Positions 21,765 through 33,109 of a stretch of 64,000 nucleotides of DNA are shown here, piece after piece. The stretch comes from Batillaria attramentaria (Eukaryota > Mollusca > Gastropoda > Batillariidae): assembly GCA_018292915.2 (NCBI GenBank), contig JACVVK020000198.1:937001-1001000 (forward strand). The letters are read 5' to 3'. The notes below the pieces were generated by a model, which was given only the letters and a program-made list of their open reading frames with translations, was not told the DNA's origin and made no database searches. The translations under genes and the position numbers were made by a program. Numbering within the stretch: the first letter of the stretch is position 1; every line of letters starts with the position of its first letter.

Positions 21765-22065
21765 ATGCCCACAGATCGTTCTGAGCTGTTTTCGTGGTAT
21801 CTGTCATCTCACCACTTAGACACCTGCACAGTGACAGCGTCTGTGATGGCGGCACTGAGCCAACAAAAGCGTCCTCGATAAAGCGGCGACCACACTGAGC
21901 GCTCCAGCAGTCGCAGAATTTGAATGTTCGACCGCTCACGCAATGGTGTCAACAGCACTGTATCTCATTAAGAGCTGTACTAATCATCGAGAAAGAGTAT
22001 TTCGAGCGGACAGGCCCGCTCACGAGCGAAATAGTTCCACGACATAAGCTGGCTCAGTAGGGACG
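21765..22065 (+). repeat. dispersed repeat R3, longest uninterrupted copy
   Basis: Contains CAGATCGTTCTGAGCTGTTTTC, GACACCTGCACAGTGACAGCG, GCTCCAGCAGTCGCAGAATTTG and ATTAAGAGCTGTACTAATCATC, shared in order with 39145-39760. No terminal repeats or coding capacity seen. Confidence 0.75.
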
Positions 22066-22649
22066 GAATTAGCCGTTTAAATGCTGGTCTTGTGTTCAGA
22101 AGGGAAACACTTTGACTCTACGAGAGTATTGAGCTCTTGCATGTTACGCCATCAAAACACCAATGGGGAACGTTTTGTTTGTCCGCCAGCTGTCCGCCAG
22201 ATATCCACGGTATTTCTATTGTCCACAGGGTGAAAGAACTCGATAATACTGATGCTTTCTCGTTATCAGGCTTGAGGGTAAATCACTTACCAATCTGTCT
22301 ACCAGTACGATGAAACCAGGACAAGAACACGAGGAAAAACGAACCACACACCAGCACACAAAGTAACAAAATTATGAACAGCGGTATTCGGAGTTCTAAA
22401 GATCTTTTTTTTTTCTTTTCCCATTACAGCATTAGTTCATCTTTCGGTCCCCCTAATGTCATCCCTAATGAAATCAAATTGTGAGAGTGCATTTTCTATT
22501 TGTTCAAAATGAATAAAAACTGTTTAAACCAAATCAAAGCCCTGTTAAGATGTAGAAAGATGACGATTTTGGCGAAGGATACAGCCGAAAACTCCTTATC
22601 GCTTAAAAACCCCACGCAAAAACCGCATTTTTACTTGAAATCTTCAGAT

Positions 22650-22775
22650 CACTAGAATCCACTTGAAGCTACTATTACACAATCTCGTAGCAGTCTCGTG
22701 CCTAGCGGGAAGGCCCACACCTTGCGTAATAGTGGCTTGAAATGGCTCCTACCGGTGTGCAGTGGCTTGTTCTCT
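22650..22775 (-). repeat. palindromic MITE-like repeat R4, copy 1
   Basis: Reverse complement of 28420-28555. It contains ACCTTGCGTAATAGTGGCTTGA, GTGCAGTGGCTTGTTCTCTTTT and CTTCAGATCACTAGAATCC. The element is self-complementary (AAGCCAC...GTGGCTT arms). Confidence 0.7.
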
Positions 22776-23532
22776 TTTAACCAGTCTTATCAAATAGCGG
22801 GCAGGGGGTGGTCGGGCTTAGCCTCTTAATAGTTATCGGGCTTGGTCTCATAAGAGTTATCTAACACAGCATGATCTTCTAGGAGAGCTTATCCCTGTGA
22901 GTTAATGAACCTAGCAGAATCCCATTGCAAAGAGGAAACTCTATAGAAACGCTGTAAAAACAAAATTGGCTCGTTATTTTCCTGTTTTTGTTTCCTGGCA
23001 TCAACAAGCTTCAAATTACAACTCGGAGAGGCTTGCATTGGCTTCCCCAAATTGATAGCATCCGAGCGAAGAGCTAGTTAGCCGGTAACTTTATCCGTAC
23101 ACTTCATCCGCGCTCGTCCGCAAATGATTGAAGCTTAAAAAATTCCCCACCAATATCAGTGACCTTTAGCTTGATCGAGATGCCTCTGTAGACACACGCA
23201 TGCGTAAGCCAGCATTTCCGGCGTCAGAGATGGTTATGAACTCGTTTGCAGAGGCTGCTAAAAAAAGAAAAAAAAACGAAAAAAAAAAATATAAAAAACC
23301 CAAAAAACAAAAAACAAAAACGGGAAATACCCTCAGATCCTCTGGGAGTTTTTTTGTTTGTTTTGTTTTTGTGCGCCTCTACTTCGGCTCACCAGATCCA
23401 GACATTCAGAATTTAGAATCGATTCGTAACCTTGCCCTGGCTTATGTCCTGGGAGGGGGATTAGGGGGTGTAAGCAGACGGAAGGTGTTAAGGCTGGAGA
23501 TGATGGCGGGCGGGAGTGGAGCGGAGGGATGG

Positions 23533-23590
<58 letters not shown>

Positions 23591-24173
23591 GTGTCCGACA
23601 GAAAAACACAGAACCCAGGAAGTGTCTTCTGTCTACGGAGTTAAATTCTGAACGACGTGATCGCATGCTCGAGCAAAAGGAACCATGTACTCCCTAATGT
23701 GCGTGTGGGTATAAGATGGTGGTAGTGGTAGTGGTGGTGGTGGTGGTGGTGGATGGGGGGGGGGGGGGGGGGGGCGGAGTTTGCGGTGAGTGGTGTGGGT
23801 GAGCGGCAGAAGGAATTCCTTGTAAATCCTCCCTGTCCCCCTTCTCCCAACGAATCCCCTACGCCATGTTACAAAATAATGCGATTATAACGACTTCAAA
23901 ACAAAGAATACAACACCCGAACCTGCCAACATCCAAAGCTGTTTTTCTATTCTCTCAGCTTCACTGTAATGACAAAGAGTATTCGGAAAGGGTTGATAAT
24001 GGAGGAAATGGAAAAGGGGGGGGGGGGGGGGGGGCTGCGGAGAAGAGACAGAGATGCAGCTTTCCCCCTTCTCCATACCTTATGCTCTTTTTTTTTCCTG
24101 TTGCTTTTCTTTTCGGTGAACAGGCGAAAATACTGTTACAAATTTCGAAGAACTTTCTTCGAGGGCGTAGTAG
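22776..24173. other. anonymous DNA with low-complexity patches
   Basis: A-rich tract 23266-23320, (CA)17(GA)12 at 23534-23591 and a poly-G run at 23755-23774. The 165-aa plus-strand frame across 23200-23697 is built from these and I do not call it a gene. Confidence 0.5.
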
Positions 24174-24897
24174 CACGGGGTGTAATCAAGATGGTCCCGG
24201 GTGTTTCCTGTGCTACACCGCTTCAAACTTTCGGCCATGATTGCCTCATGTCAAACCATATAATAATGATAATAATAATAATCATTATTGTATAGGCGCT
24301 TTACCCAATTTCATGAATCAGATCAAAGAGCCGCGAACTAAACCCAGCACGCACGCTCACGTGTATCACACGCATTCTCTCACCCACTGGACATAAACAC
24401 ACTACGATCACGTGGTGCGAAGGGTCAGCTCAGCTATTTAAATTTCGGAATTTAGAATTGCATCAGTTTATTTTTCAAAATTGGTGGGCTGAACATTTCC
24501 AAAGCAGAGGGGGGAGGCAGCCGGAGTACCCGGAGAGAACCCCCGACGATCGGCCCGAATGAACGGCGCCACATGCGAGAAGGAAAAATTCTTTGCCCCT
24601 AGTGGGACTCGAACCCTTGGCCTCTCGCATTGGTGACAAGTCTCTTAACCACTAGACCACCGACCGCCCCCACTGCTGGAAATATGAACCTGCATGCACA
24701 TGTCTTTGCGTTGTAGTAGCGTGGCGGTAGTCATAGTCGTTGTCGATAAACGGCCTCGTTCTCAATTTCGCGCCGTCAGGCCGAAGTCAGCTGGGAACAC
24801 TCAGTGCTGTTGTTTGGAAACACTCTGTCTTGCCGGTGCTACTGTTTGGAGGGAAGTAGCACCGGCAACACTCGCAACCATTTTCATTACACCCCGT
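24174..24897 (+). mobile_element. CACGGGG-family MITE interrupted by SINE-B
   Basis: The left terminus CACGGGGTGTAATCAAG and the right terminus TTACACCCCGTG are inverted repeats. The subterminal GGTGCTACT/AGTAGCACC pair near the right end forms a further hairpin (24835-24867). The middle is split by a SINE-B copy. The internal GCGTTGTAGTAGCG, GTCAAAGTCG-like and CGCCGTCAGGCCGAAGTC blocks match 36800-37306. Confidence 0.75.
24262..24670 (-). repeat. SINE-B, near full length, nested in a MITE
   Basis: The minus strand begins with the tRNA-like head GGCGGTCGGTGGTCTAGTGG and the B box GGTTCGAGTCC, then the body with CCGGAGTACCCGG and an (ATT)n tail at 24262-24285. It disrupts the MITE between ...CAAACCATA and CTG..GAAATATGAACC, so it is the younger insertion. 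Confidence 0.85.
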
Positions 24898-25183
24898 GTA
24901 CAGTGAAAATCGGTAGATCAATGAGCTCGACATGCAGCCGACGATACATCAAGGCAAGGGGACAGCACCGCGGACCAGCGAAAGGTTACCGGCCTTGTAA
25001 GAGGTTGTTAAGGTCAATTTGCTCGTTTCGACCGTCCGCGCCCATCTTCCCGTTGACTGCGCCCTAATTTCACTTCCGCTCACATCCTAGAAATTGGATC
25101 ATCGAGATCTGTGGTATGGTGCCAGTTAAGCTCATGGTTTGTGACTGTGTCTAGACATATACTGTTTTAGTAATGCTGTTCAC

Positions 25184-25365
25184 GAGGAGGGGGGTAGGTG
25201 GGTGGGTGGGGGTTAACGCCCTTTTCCGCCAGACAGGGTGATATCAAAGACGGGGCAACGAGAAAAAGGCCCAGTAAAAAGTATTTGGCTTCCAGACGGG
25301 ATTCGAACTCAAGACCCGAGCTTTGAAAGTCCACTGCTTTACCACTGGCTATCCCTGCTCCTACA
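25184..25365 (-). repeat. SINE-A, full length, diverged
   Basis: Contains GGGTGATATCAAAGACGGGG, the inverse B box GGGATTCGAACTC and a (CACC)n-type tail at 25190-25212. Confidence 0.85.
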
Positions 25366-25479
25366 CTGATGACGATAACCGATATTTCACGACGAAAAAT
25401 AATAATCAAGCGCAACTGGCAATGACCAGGCATATGTGTCTTGCACTTGAAATGATCGTTTCTATCGCGAAGAGTGATT

Positions 25480-25562
25480 TGGAGGACAACAACAACAACA
25501 ATAACAACAACAACAACAACAGCAAACAAACAAACAAATACCCCCCCCCCCCCCCCCCCTCC
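25480..25562. repeat. (AAC)n/(AAAC)n and poly-C low complexity
   Basis: (ACA)n at 25488-25520, (AAAC)n to about 25540, then C18 to 25559. The flanking 25366-25749 has no gene. Confidence 0.9.
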
Positions 25563-25749
25563 TCCATTCCCCCCGCCCCTTCGAAATCGCATAGGTCAAG
25601 CCCAAACACCTCTCACCGATTTGCACATCACAGCATTTTGGACTTTGTGTAAAGGTGTCTTTCCCCTGCCAGTCCATGTCGTTTGTTCGCCTCTCATCTC
25701 ATCTTTGCCATAGTTGATCATCGCCACGCATCGTCGGTTTAGTTGTACA

Positions 25750-26365
25750 TAATAATAATAATAAATGGCATAAAGGGCGAATTTCTTTAAATAAAACTCA
25801 ATGCGCCTATCACTCACTCACACTCACGCACATTGTACAACGATGAACAGACATACACTGGTGAAACTGACTAGTTAGAAAATTATTGGAGTTAGTTATT
25901 TCTGGCCTCACGCCGCTCAAGCAACAAAGACCAGCACGCGGCTGAGGGAATTACTGGACAGCTTTGTAAAAAACGAACGTTTTCAGATTGCTCTTGAAAA
26001 CAGACAGTGTGGGCGCATTTCTCAGATCTGCAGGCAGAGAGTTCCAAACGGCTGGAGCGGCAAAACTGAAAGAGCGCTCGCCAAAAGATTTCAGGTTTCG
26101 CTTGGGGATCTTAAGAAGCCTCTCGGACGACGACCGGAGGGTTCGCGACGGGTGGGTGGGTGGGTGGGTGTTTGGGGGTTTCACGTCCTTTTCCACCACA
26201 TAGGGTGATATCAAAGACGGGGCAACGATGAAAAAGCCAGCACTAATATTTGGCCCCAGCCGGAATCGAACTCACGACCCGAGCTTTAGAAGTCCAACGC
26301 TCTACCATTCGACCACCCCGGCTCCCCGGTTCGCGACGGTACATTGGTGACAAGTGTACATTTTT
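25750..26365 (-). mobile_element. 5'-truncated LINE C-terminal end, split by SINE-A
   Basis: The minus-strand coding block encodes SRTLRSSSERLLKIP, FGERSFSFAAPAVWNSLPAD and FKSNLKTFVF. It resumes above the SINE-A insertion at 26340-26365, where the frame reads CTLVTNV directly upstream of the S/R-rich motif. The 3'UTR has GCTCAAGCAACAAAGACC and an (ATT)n tail at 25749-25763. Same family as 2596-3196. Confidence 0.82.
26152..26327 (-). repeat. SINE-A, full length, nested in the LINE end
   Basis: Flanked by the perfect 12-bp duplication GGTTCGCGACGG (26140-26151 and 26328-26339). The target codons belong to the LINE ORF. Confidence 0.94.
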
Positions 26366-27481
26366 AGCGTGGTGTTAACAGACTTCGTAACAGCTTACAC
26401 ATCTGTATTGCCAAAGACATGGAAAAAGGACACCAGGAACTAAATGACGCTTTTCCGTCAATTTTCCAAAATGTGAGTGAGACTAGATGGTGGTGACGTC
26501 ACAGTCGCAGGGAACTGTGTGGCTGCGGGGCTGACGCGTTGAGACGGCTGTCACTTAGCAAAAGAAAATGGAGACAGACGGTCGTCAATCAGATAAGACA
26601 TTCACGCGAAACGGCAGCATCTCGAGTCCAATTTGGGCGGGAAATCTAATCGAACGTTTGCATTGTTACGCGAGTTTATCCAGCCAACGAGCGGCTGAAG
26701 AGGCAGTCGCCGGGTCCCGCAGTCAACTACTGATTCGGGAAGCTGACAGAGCCAGTAATAGAGAGACGCAAACCCTCGAGCCAATCGTCCGAAATGTCAG
26801 ATGTCATAGTTTGGTACCCAGCAGACGTCAGCAGACACTAGTAGTCGGGGAGGAAAATTGACTTCTCTGTCGCCATTGACTGGCGGCTGGAGGAATGGCG
26901 GCTCTTCCACCAGTTACACTCCATCCCTCTTCGGGGACAGGAAGTCGGGTGTCAGGGCGAGCTGCCTCTTTCCGAGTTTCTAGTCTGATGCATTTTTGAT
27001 TCATTTCCGGGACGATGTGATCTGCGATATCTTCTCTACGTTACATCCGGCTCAACTCTGTACCATCGGGTTTCACTACGATTACCCTCTGTAATGACCC
27101 GAAACATGCTAACCGAGACCTCAGCCGAGACAACTAATCACTAAGAAGGGGGAAAAAAAAAAACCAACACAAAAAACACAAAACAACAACAACAACAACA
27201 ACAAAAAACACGCTCAGTGACAAGGAAAGTGGACGGTTCTCAACACCTTTGTGGTCAACGTGCTATTTCACAGTATGCACAGAGGCGGTGAGTTCTGTCG
27301 CATTCACCAGCACAGTACATTTTCAGCCTGTTTCAGAGATTATTGCCTGCATGGGTTGTCCCCCGTGCATACACAGAACCGCAGTATGCATGCATTTTTT
27401 TCGTGGCAACTTTGTGCTCTGCCACAATGAAAAATGAGTTCTTGTTGCGGCAAGTTAAATGATTTATTTATATTTATATAT

Positions 27482-27546
<65 letters not shown>

Positions 27547-28120
27547 AACCGGCTTCATCACCAGAAGCACAGCAGCTCTGCATTAAATAAAGGCCAAAAA
27601 ACAAACAAACAAACAAACAAACAAACAAACAAACAAACAAACAAAAAACAGACTGCGTGAAAAAGATCAATGACCGCATGTCCAAAAAGCCGGTTTTCAC
27701 ACACACACACCGGCGGCAAGAACATTCCGTTCAATTCATCATCCATTACCACACTCCTACAACACTCCTTTTTTAAAACCCCTCTTACACTTCCATCTCC
27801 CTCCCCCTCCCTATTTCATCTATGACACACTGGGAGGTGCAGCGAACACAGTGAAATCAATATCTACAATATCCTGGGATTCCCGTCCACGTGAACTCTG
27901 GGCCTGATGTCAGTGTGCATTCGGCAGGACACAAATTCGAAAGCGGCATATCTGAGAAGAAGAAGAAGAAGAAGAAGAAAAACCAGCAACACAAAATCCA
28001 TTAAAACGACACGGCTGTGTAACCGAAATATGTTGGCTGTGCCATCTACTTTAAAGTCACAGCAAGTGTGGCGTCCAACGGAGACCAAACATCACGAAAT
28101 ACTACTACTACTACTACTAC
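26366..28120. other. gene-poor stretch with one weak ORF and simple repeats
   Basis: A 97-codon plus-strand ORF (26568-26861) starts AAAATGG in GC-balanced sequence but matches no family I recognise and has no clear splice sites. Simple repeats: A/CAA tract 27155-27206, (GT)31 at 27484-27544, (ACAA)12 at 27599-27646 and (AAG)n at 27955-27980. Confidence 0.45.
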
Positions 28121-28347
28121 TAATAATGAGTACTGTATACGCGCTTTACCCAATTTCGTGAATTGGCTCAAAGCGCCGCGAACTGAATCCAACACGCACG
28201 CTCACGTGAATCACACACATTCTCTCACACACTGGACATAAACACATTACAATCACGCGGTGCGAAGGGTCAGCTCAGCTATTTAAATTTCGGAATTTAG
28301 AATTGCATTTATTTTTCAAATCTGGTGGGCTGAACATTTCCAAAGCA
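28121..28347 (-). repeat. SINE-B, 3' half
   Basis: Matches the 3783-4190 copy from its (ATT)n tail (after a (CTA)n run) through CTATTTAAATTTCGGAATTT to GGGCTGAACATTTCCAAAGCAG, then stops. The tRNA head is missing. Confidence 0.8.
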
Positions 28348-28419
28348 GAAGAGGACATAACTCCTAACAGTCCAAGCCCTCCCCCCCCCTCCCCTGCCCA
28401 TTATATGAATCACCTGGCT

Positions 28420-28555
28420 CAAAAGAACAAGCCACTGCACACCAGTACGAGCCACTTCAAGCCACTATCACGCAAGGTGTGGGCCTTACCCGCTAGGCCC
28501 GAGACCGCGGCAGATTGCGTTATGGTGGCTTGATGTGGCTTCTAGTGATCTGAAC
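28420..28555 (+). repeat. palindromic MITE-like repeat R4, copy 2
   Basis: Contains AAGAACAAGCCACTGCACACC, CACTTCAAGCCACTATCACGC and the inverse-like TGCGTTATGGTGGCTTGATG, then TCTAGTGATCTGAAC. It is inverted with respect to copy 1 at 22650. Inner arms AAGCCACTATCACGCAA/TTGCGTTATGGTGGCTT are near-complementary. Confidence 0.75.
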
Positions 28556-28599
28556 ATTTCAATTAAGATTGATATTTTTTGCATGGGCCTTTAGGGGTG

Positions 28600-28925
28600 A
28601 GTGTGTTTTTATGGCTTCAGTAAAGTCGCGCAAGCCACAAAGACTAAATTCGCGGCTGAGTGTGCCTGCACTACTTGAAAAAACAAAACTGTAACGTTGG
28701 ACAAAGGATGTAAACTGGTCTACGGGGCAGCATAAACCTAGGGCATGCAGGAGACGCTGCACCTTCATTGCATGGGCCTTGAGCGGTATGCATTCCAAGA
28801 CGCTGACTAAATTAAGGCACCGTTTCTAAGATTTCCATCGGGAGTCGTATGTCATGGAACAGTCGCACTTGTGACTGCTGCGCTGGAAATGGTATATTTT
28901 AGGGTTTAGTAGAGCTCCGAATGCG
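28600..28925 (-). repeat. LINE 3' end, diverged
   Basis: GTCGCGCAAGCCACAAAGAC and CGCGGCTGAGTG correspond to the 3'UTR block GCGCAAGCAACAAAGACC of the LINE family at 2596 and 25750. The coding signature is no longer legible. Confidence 0.5.
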
Positions 28926-29037
28926 CCTCCTGGATTTTGTTTATTTATTTAGACTCTCTTTATTACCATATTGCTGGGTTGCTGGGAACTGAATCCATGG
29001 CTTTCCATAGTACAGCGCCACCAATAATTTATTCTAT

Positions 29038-29276
29038 CTTCTTCCGCGGCTCCCCTCGTTTAGAGTGTGATCTTTACCGTTCACACTCGGTACTGTGTGT
29101 GAGAGTGTACTCAAAGGTGAGACACGCACCGCAAGCGAGTCTGCGCGTGATTTTGAGTCGATTTGGGAAGGAAAACTCCAACCAAATTCCTGCTGCCCAC
29201 CAAGGGATCGAACCTGTGCCTCAGGATCCGTAGTGGACGCCTTTAACCACTACTAGGCCAGGCCCCCCTGTCTTTC
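29038..29276 (-). repeat. SINE-D copy
   Basis: The minus strand begins GGGGGCCTGGCCTAGTAGTGG, then CACTACGGATCCTGAGGC, the B box GGTTCGATCCC and GCAGGAATTTGG. It shares this order with 47495-47690. Confidence 0.75.
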
Positions 29277-29691
29277 ACCTCCTACAGCAAGCCAGCCACC
29301 GTATCGTAAGCAAATTTAAAGGCACAGCAGCGCGGCGGCGCGGCAAAAGTGCATCAGCGGCAAAAGTGCACCGGTCTGCAAATTCAGCGCGGAAAGTGGG
29401 CGAATTATCCAGCACCGAATCCCTAGCGGAGACCGTGAGTGGCTAGAAACGGCGGCTTTTCCGTCATAACGACACGGCCAATCCATCATGACATTCTGTA
29501 TGTGGGCTCTGTCCTCTAGACTACATTCCTGTACTTCTGGAACATCTCGGGTAGGAATGGGGTCATCGGCCAGAGGTCTGCCATGAAAGGTATGAAAGGT
29601 GAGGAGTGATTGGCTGCACGAGCCCAAGTAATTAGCCAATCATTCTTTTCCCTGCAATTGCGCGACTGACACAAGGAAAGCACACTGAGCC

Positions 29692-29980
29692 GGCCGGTGT
29701 CGTAGAATATTTCGGAACCAGGATAAATCGGACCCGGTTCCCAAAAATCCTAGGATATTTCGGAACCATTCCCATCAAGTTTATCCCGCACCTGGCAGAC
29801 AAAATTCATGTGGGCTAATGACCTTCTGGACGGTTGCCAAAAAATCCTGGTGGTTTCCAAATATCCTGTCACTAGAGTCAGGATAAATTGGAATGATTCC
29901 GAAAAATCATGCCACCAGGGCCAGGATAAATCGGAATGGTTCCCATTCGTCCGGCTCCGAAATATCCTGTGACACCGGAC
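29692..29980. mobile_element. MITE-like element, about 285 bp
   Basis: Left end GGCCGGTGTCGTAGAATATT and right end (inverse) GGTCCGGTGTCACAGGATAT form imperfect terminal inverted repeats of about 28 bp that extend through TTCGGARCC. The interior repeats GGATAAATYGGAAYGG and AATCCTAGGATATTTCGGAACC-like words in both orientations. No ORF and no clear target duplication. Confidence 0.65.
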
Positions 29981-30089
29981 CTACTAGGTCCGTTCAGTGT
30001 CGTATACGACTCTGTCACAGGCTGCTGCTTTTCGACTTCAGTCAGCTTAACGCAGGCCTGTCTGTGCATGTATGTGTATATGTGTCTTA

Positions 30090-30341
30090 GTGGTGTGATA
30101 CGATAATGTCGGCGAAGCTAAGCAACCTTGCTCAAGCCCTAAAAACTGACACTCATGAAATAGTCCGTACACTGAGTTCGTGTTGTCTCTTACAGAGAAT
30201 TTAACAGTGTTGTACATTGCCTTTAGTGCTGAAAGCATTTGACCCCTTACACCAACCTTCAACAAAATATTCCAGAGTATATTTCTCTTCACTGTATCGA
30301 ATGCTTTCTGAAAATCAACGAAAGCCACACTTTTCTGTAGC

Positions 30342-30373
<32 letters not shown>

Positions 30374-30500
30374 CAGAGAGGGTCCACACCCTTTCATAAT
30401 GTGTCTCGGCTTTTGTTGATCTGCCTGTAAATTTCGCGGACTGAACGGGCCGGCTCGCATCTTCACAGCAGTCTAGGGTGTTGTTTGCAGGAAACATCAT
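30090..30500 (-). pseudogene. LINE reverse transcriptase fragment
   Basis: The minus-strand frame from about 30330 to 30095 encodes VAFVDFQKAFDTVKRNILW, GVRGQMLSALKAMYN and GLEQGCLASPTLS. These are conserved blocks of non-LTR reverse transcriptases (the F-x-D-F-x-K-A-F-D motif carries the first catalytic Asp; G-x-x-Q-G is present). The YxDD block lies beyond the fragment. A (GA)n/G10 tract (30341-30373) breaks the upstream part, so this is a dead copy. Confidence 0.75.
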
Positions 30501-30814
30501 CTGATAGCCGCAATTAAGGGCTCAAAGGAAGGCAATGTGCGGAACCTCAAACGATTTCCACCGCCGAAACCCCGCCGCAGCACAGTGACCTAAATCGTTG
30601 AACAAATTTGATCTCCTAAGTGTCTCGTCGCCACAAATTGATCTCGATTCAGCGACCGGGAGGAGCTTGGGGAGAGTTAGGGGGAGGAGGGCGGGGGGAG
30701 GGCGGGGACAGAGGGAGGAGTGGGAGAGTTGATGTTGGCGGGGGATGGGACGCGGGATGGGACGCGGGAGAGTGAAAAATTTAATGGGCAGGGTATTAAG
30801 TAACCTAAAGACTG

Positions 30815-30985
30815 CGGGTGGGTGGGTGTTTGGGGGTTTAACGTCCTTCTCCACCACATAGGGTGATATCAAAGTCGGGGCAACGACGAAAAAGCCAGCA
30901 AAAATATTTGGCCCCGGCCGGGATCGAACTCATGACCCGAGCATTAGAAGTCCAACGCTCTACCATTCGACCACTCCGGCTCCCC
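30815..30985 (-). repeat. SINE-A, full length
   Basis: Bordered by the 12-bp near-duplication CCTAAAGACTGC/CCTGAAGACTGC (30803-30814 and just after 30985). Intact head, B box and (CACC)n tail. Confidence 0.88.
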
Positions 30986-32057
30986 CCTGAAGACTGCAAT
31001 TCACAGTGCGACCTTCTACAAGAAAAACAATAGAACTCAAACCATGCAGGCACTCAGAAAACCGCAATGAAATTCCAAAGTGAGTGTATATCTAGATAAG
31101 TAAGTGATCAGAGTGAAAAAAAAGTGATCAGAGAGAGATGATAAGACAAGCCAGTTCAGTTGTATTTAGCAGAAACAGCCGAGACCCTCTCTCTCCGAAA
31201 ACAAACCATTCGATCAGACCGTTGCCAACACCTAAGTAGGACTCCAGTGTGTCACGAAGTACTCCGATAATTTTGACTTCCGAGTTTTACTAATCTAGGG
31301 TTCCTCACCCCACTGAATTTCTACCCCACAGCTACGAAGAACTCGCCTAGAAGTTCTCAGACAATTGTTACTTCAATGCAGGTTCATTTCATAGTTTCAC
31401 CAATCAATGGAACGACAGTCCGTGGAGTGTTTCTCCCCAACGGCATCCAGCGCTAGGCCATGACTGTGTGCCAATGGCCAGATTGGTATAGACTGCAAAA
31501 CATTCTCCATCAAAACTGACATCCTTGGCAGACTGAATACAACAAACCTTTTGAGTGTAAGTTGCTAAAACAAGGAACAACTGAAAACACACTGCAGTCC
31601 CAGGCGCATACAATTTGCCTACAAGAAGCCGCGGGCAGAATCATTAACTCTACAACAGGCTTTATTTGAAGAATCCAGAACCGTCAACAAGGGATTCAGT
31701 CTGCTTTCCACTTGATGGCTGGAAAGCTGGTGACTACTGCTGCGGCTCATATTCAGGCCCTACATTTCTATAAATACAAAATTTATAGAAATACAAAATA
31801 ATAGCGATGAATTATGTAGCAACGACGCTTTAGTACTTCTTCGAGTTCAAATTATTGCGTTGAGAGTGCGCAAGCACCAGAGAGAGAGAGAGAGAGAGAG
31901 AAAAAAAAACGCAAGCCAAGGGAGAAGACTTTGCTCAACAGGCCCAGCTAGTCCAGCGGTTCTGTATGGATTCCGGCCCTTTAGTGCAACGCCGTCGTCC
32001 ACACAAGCAGCTGAAGCTCTACATGTGGACAGTGTGTGCGCGCGCGTGCGTGCGTCT

Positions 32058-32088
<31 letters not shown>

Positions 32089-32314
32089 CGGGGTAGAATA
32101 GGGTGGGAGTTACTGACGGGGAGGCGGAGGTATTAACTATCAGTTTTCATTATCCGGGTAATTGGCCACGGTCACAGTATATCTCAACTCAGTTCCTACC
32201 GAGTAAGTTTGTGTTTGTGCACAGGTGGCCTCAATAAATCCCCCCCCCCCCCCAAGAAAATAAAACATAATTAATTTATGTCTGCGGCATGGATTTAAAT
32301 TTGGCTTGGTGGAA
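30986..32314. other. anonymous DNA
   Basis: No exon recognised. (GA)n(A)n at 31879-31909, GT/G-rich tract 32047-32090 and C15 at 32240-32254. Confidence 0.5.
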
Positions 32315-32475
32315 GTCACCGTTCATTATACTCGTGTTTGCTGCAATAGGAGCTGTCAACTGAGGCGGAACCGTTAATCTTCACATACACAGCCAAAACC
32401 GAAAAACAGTCAGAAACGTGGAATACTCGCGCGCGGTACGAAATGTGCCACGCCGGCGAAATTCGGGCTGATCGC
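32315..32475 (+). repeat. dispersed repeat R6, copy 2
   Basis: Shares with the inverse of 15885-16075 the blocks ATTATACTCGTGTTTGCTGCA, GGAACCGTTAA, CAAAACCGAAAAACAGTCA and GCGCGGTACGAAATG. Confidence 0.7.
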
Positions 32476-33109
32476 TAAACTGATATACTGCCAATGTACT
32501 TGGTGAATCCCGTTAGCAGCTTAGATTTCTGTGCTCGGAGTCACAGTCTACTCCGGACAAGATCTGTTGTCTCTTTGCCCCACATGATGGCTGATCACTT
32601 CACACATGCAACTCAGCGCGCGAACTGAAGCAGAACCACCGACGGTTTCACCAGTCGGTTACAGCAGACAAGTACCGGTTCGGAAACCTTCCACTAAATC
32701 GCCGGCCACGCCCTGTGTAATACCACTGTGGCATTTTGCACGGGCTAGAAATGCCAGACGCGATATCAACTGTCAGACAGACAAATCCAACCGCCTCTGT
32801 CTTCGATCTCTGACAACTGCAGATGGAAAACAATATGACCTTACTGGTCGTAACTAGGATTTTGGATTGACGCGGGGGTATGTACAGATGAAACCTCAAT
32901 TCAATGGATGATACCAGCCTGACATAAACAATGCATCTCATAAAAATACATCTAGATATCTGTCACAAGCCTTATCCACGGTGGTAAAAAAGAAGAAAGA
33001 AACAAACCAACACCGAAGACAAAACAAAAGAAGGAAACAAAACAAAACGAAGCAAGAACAACAAAACCAAACAGAAAAGGAAACGGTAATGACTGCGAAG
33101 TGGTTACAA
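32476..33109. other. anonymous DNA
   Basis: No gene recognised. A-rich AAC/AAAC-type sequence from about 32985 to 33080. Confidence 0.45.

Noticed and set aside
26568..26861. 97-codon ORF with a reasonable start context
   Set aside because: No family resemblance, no splice sites or promoter that I can support; length is within chance expectation for this composition.
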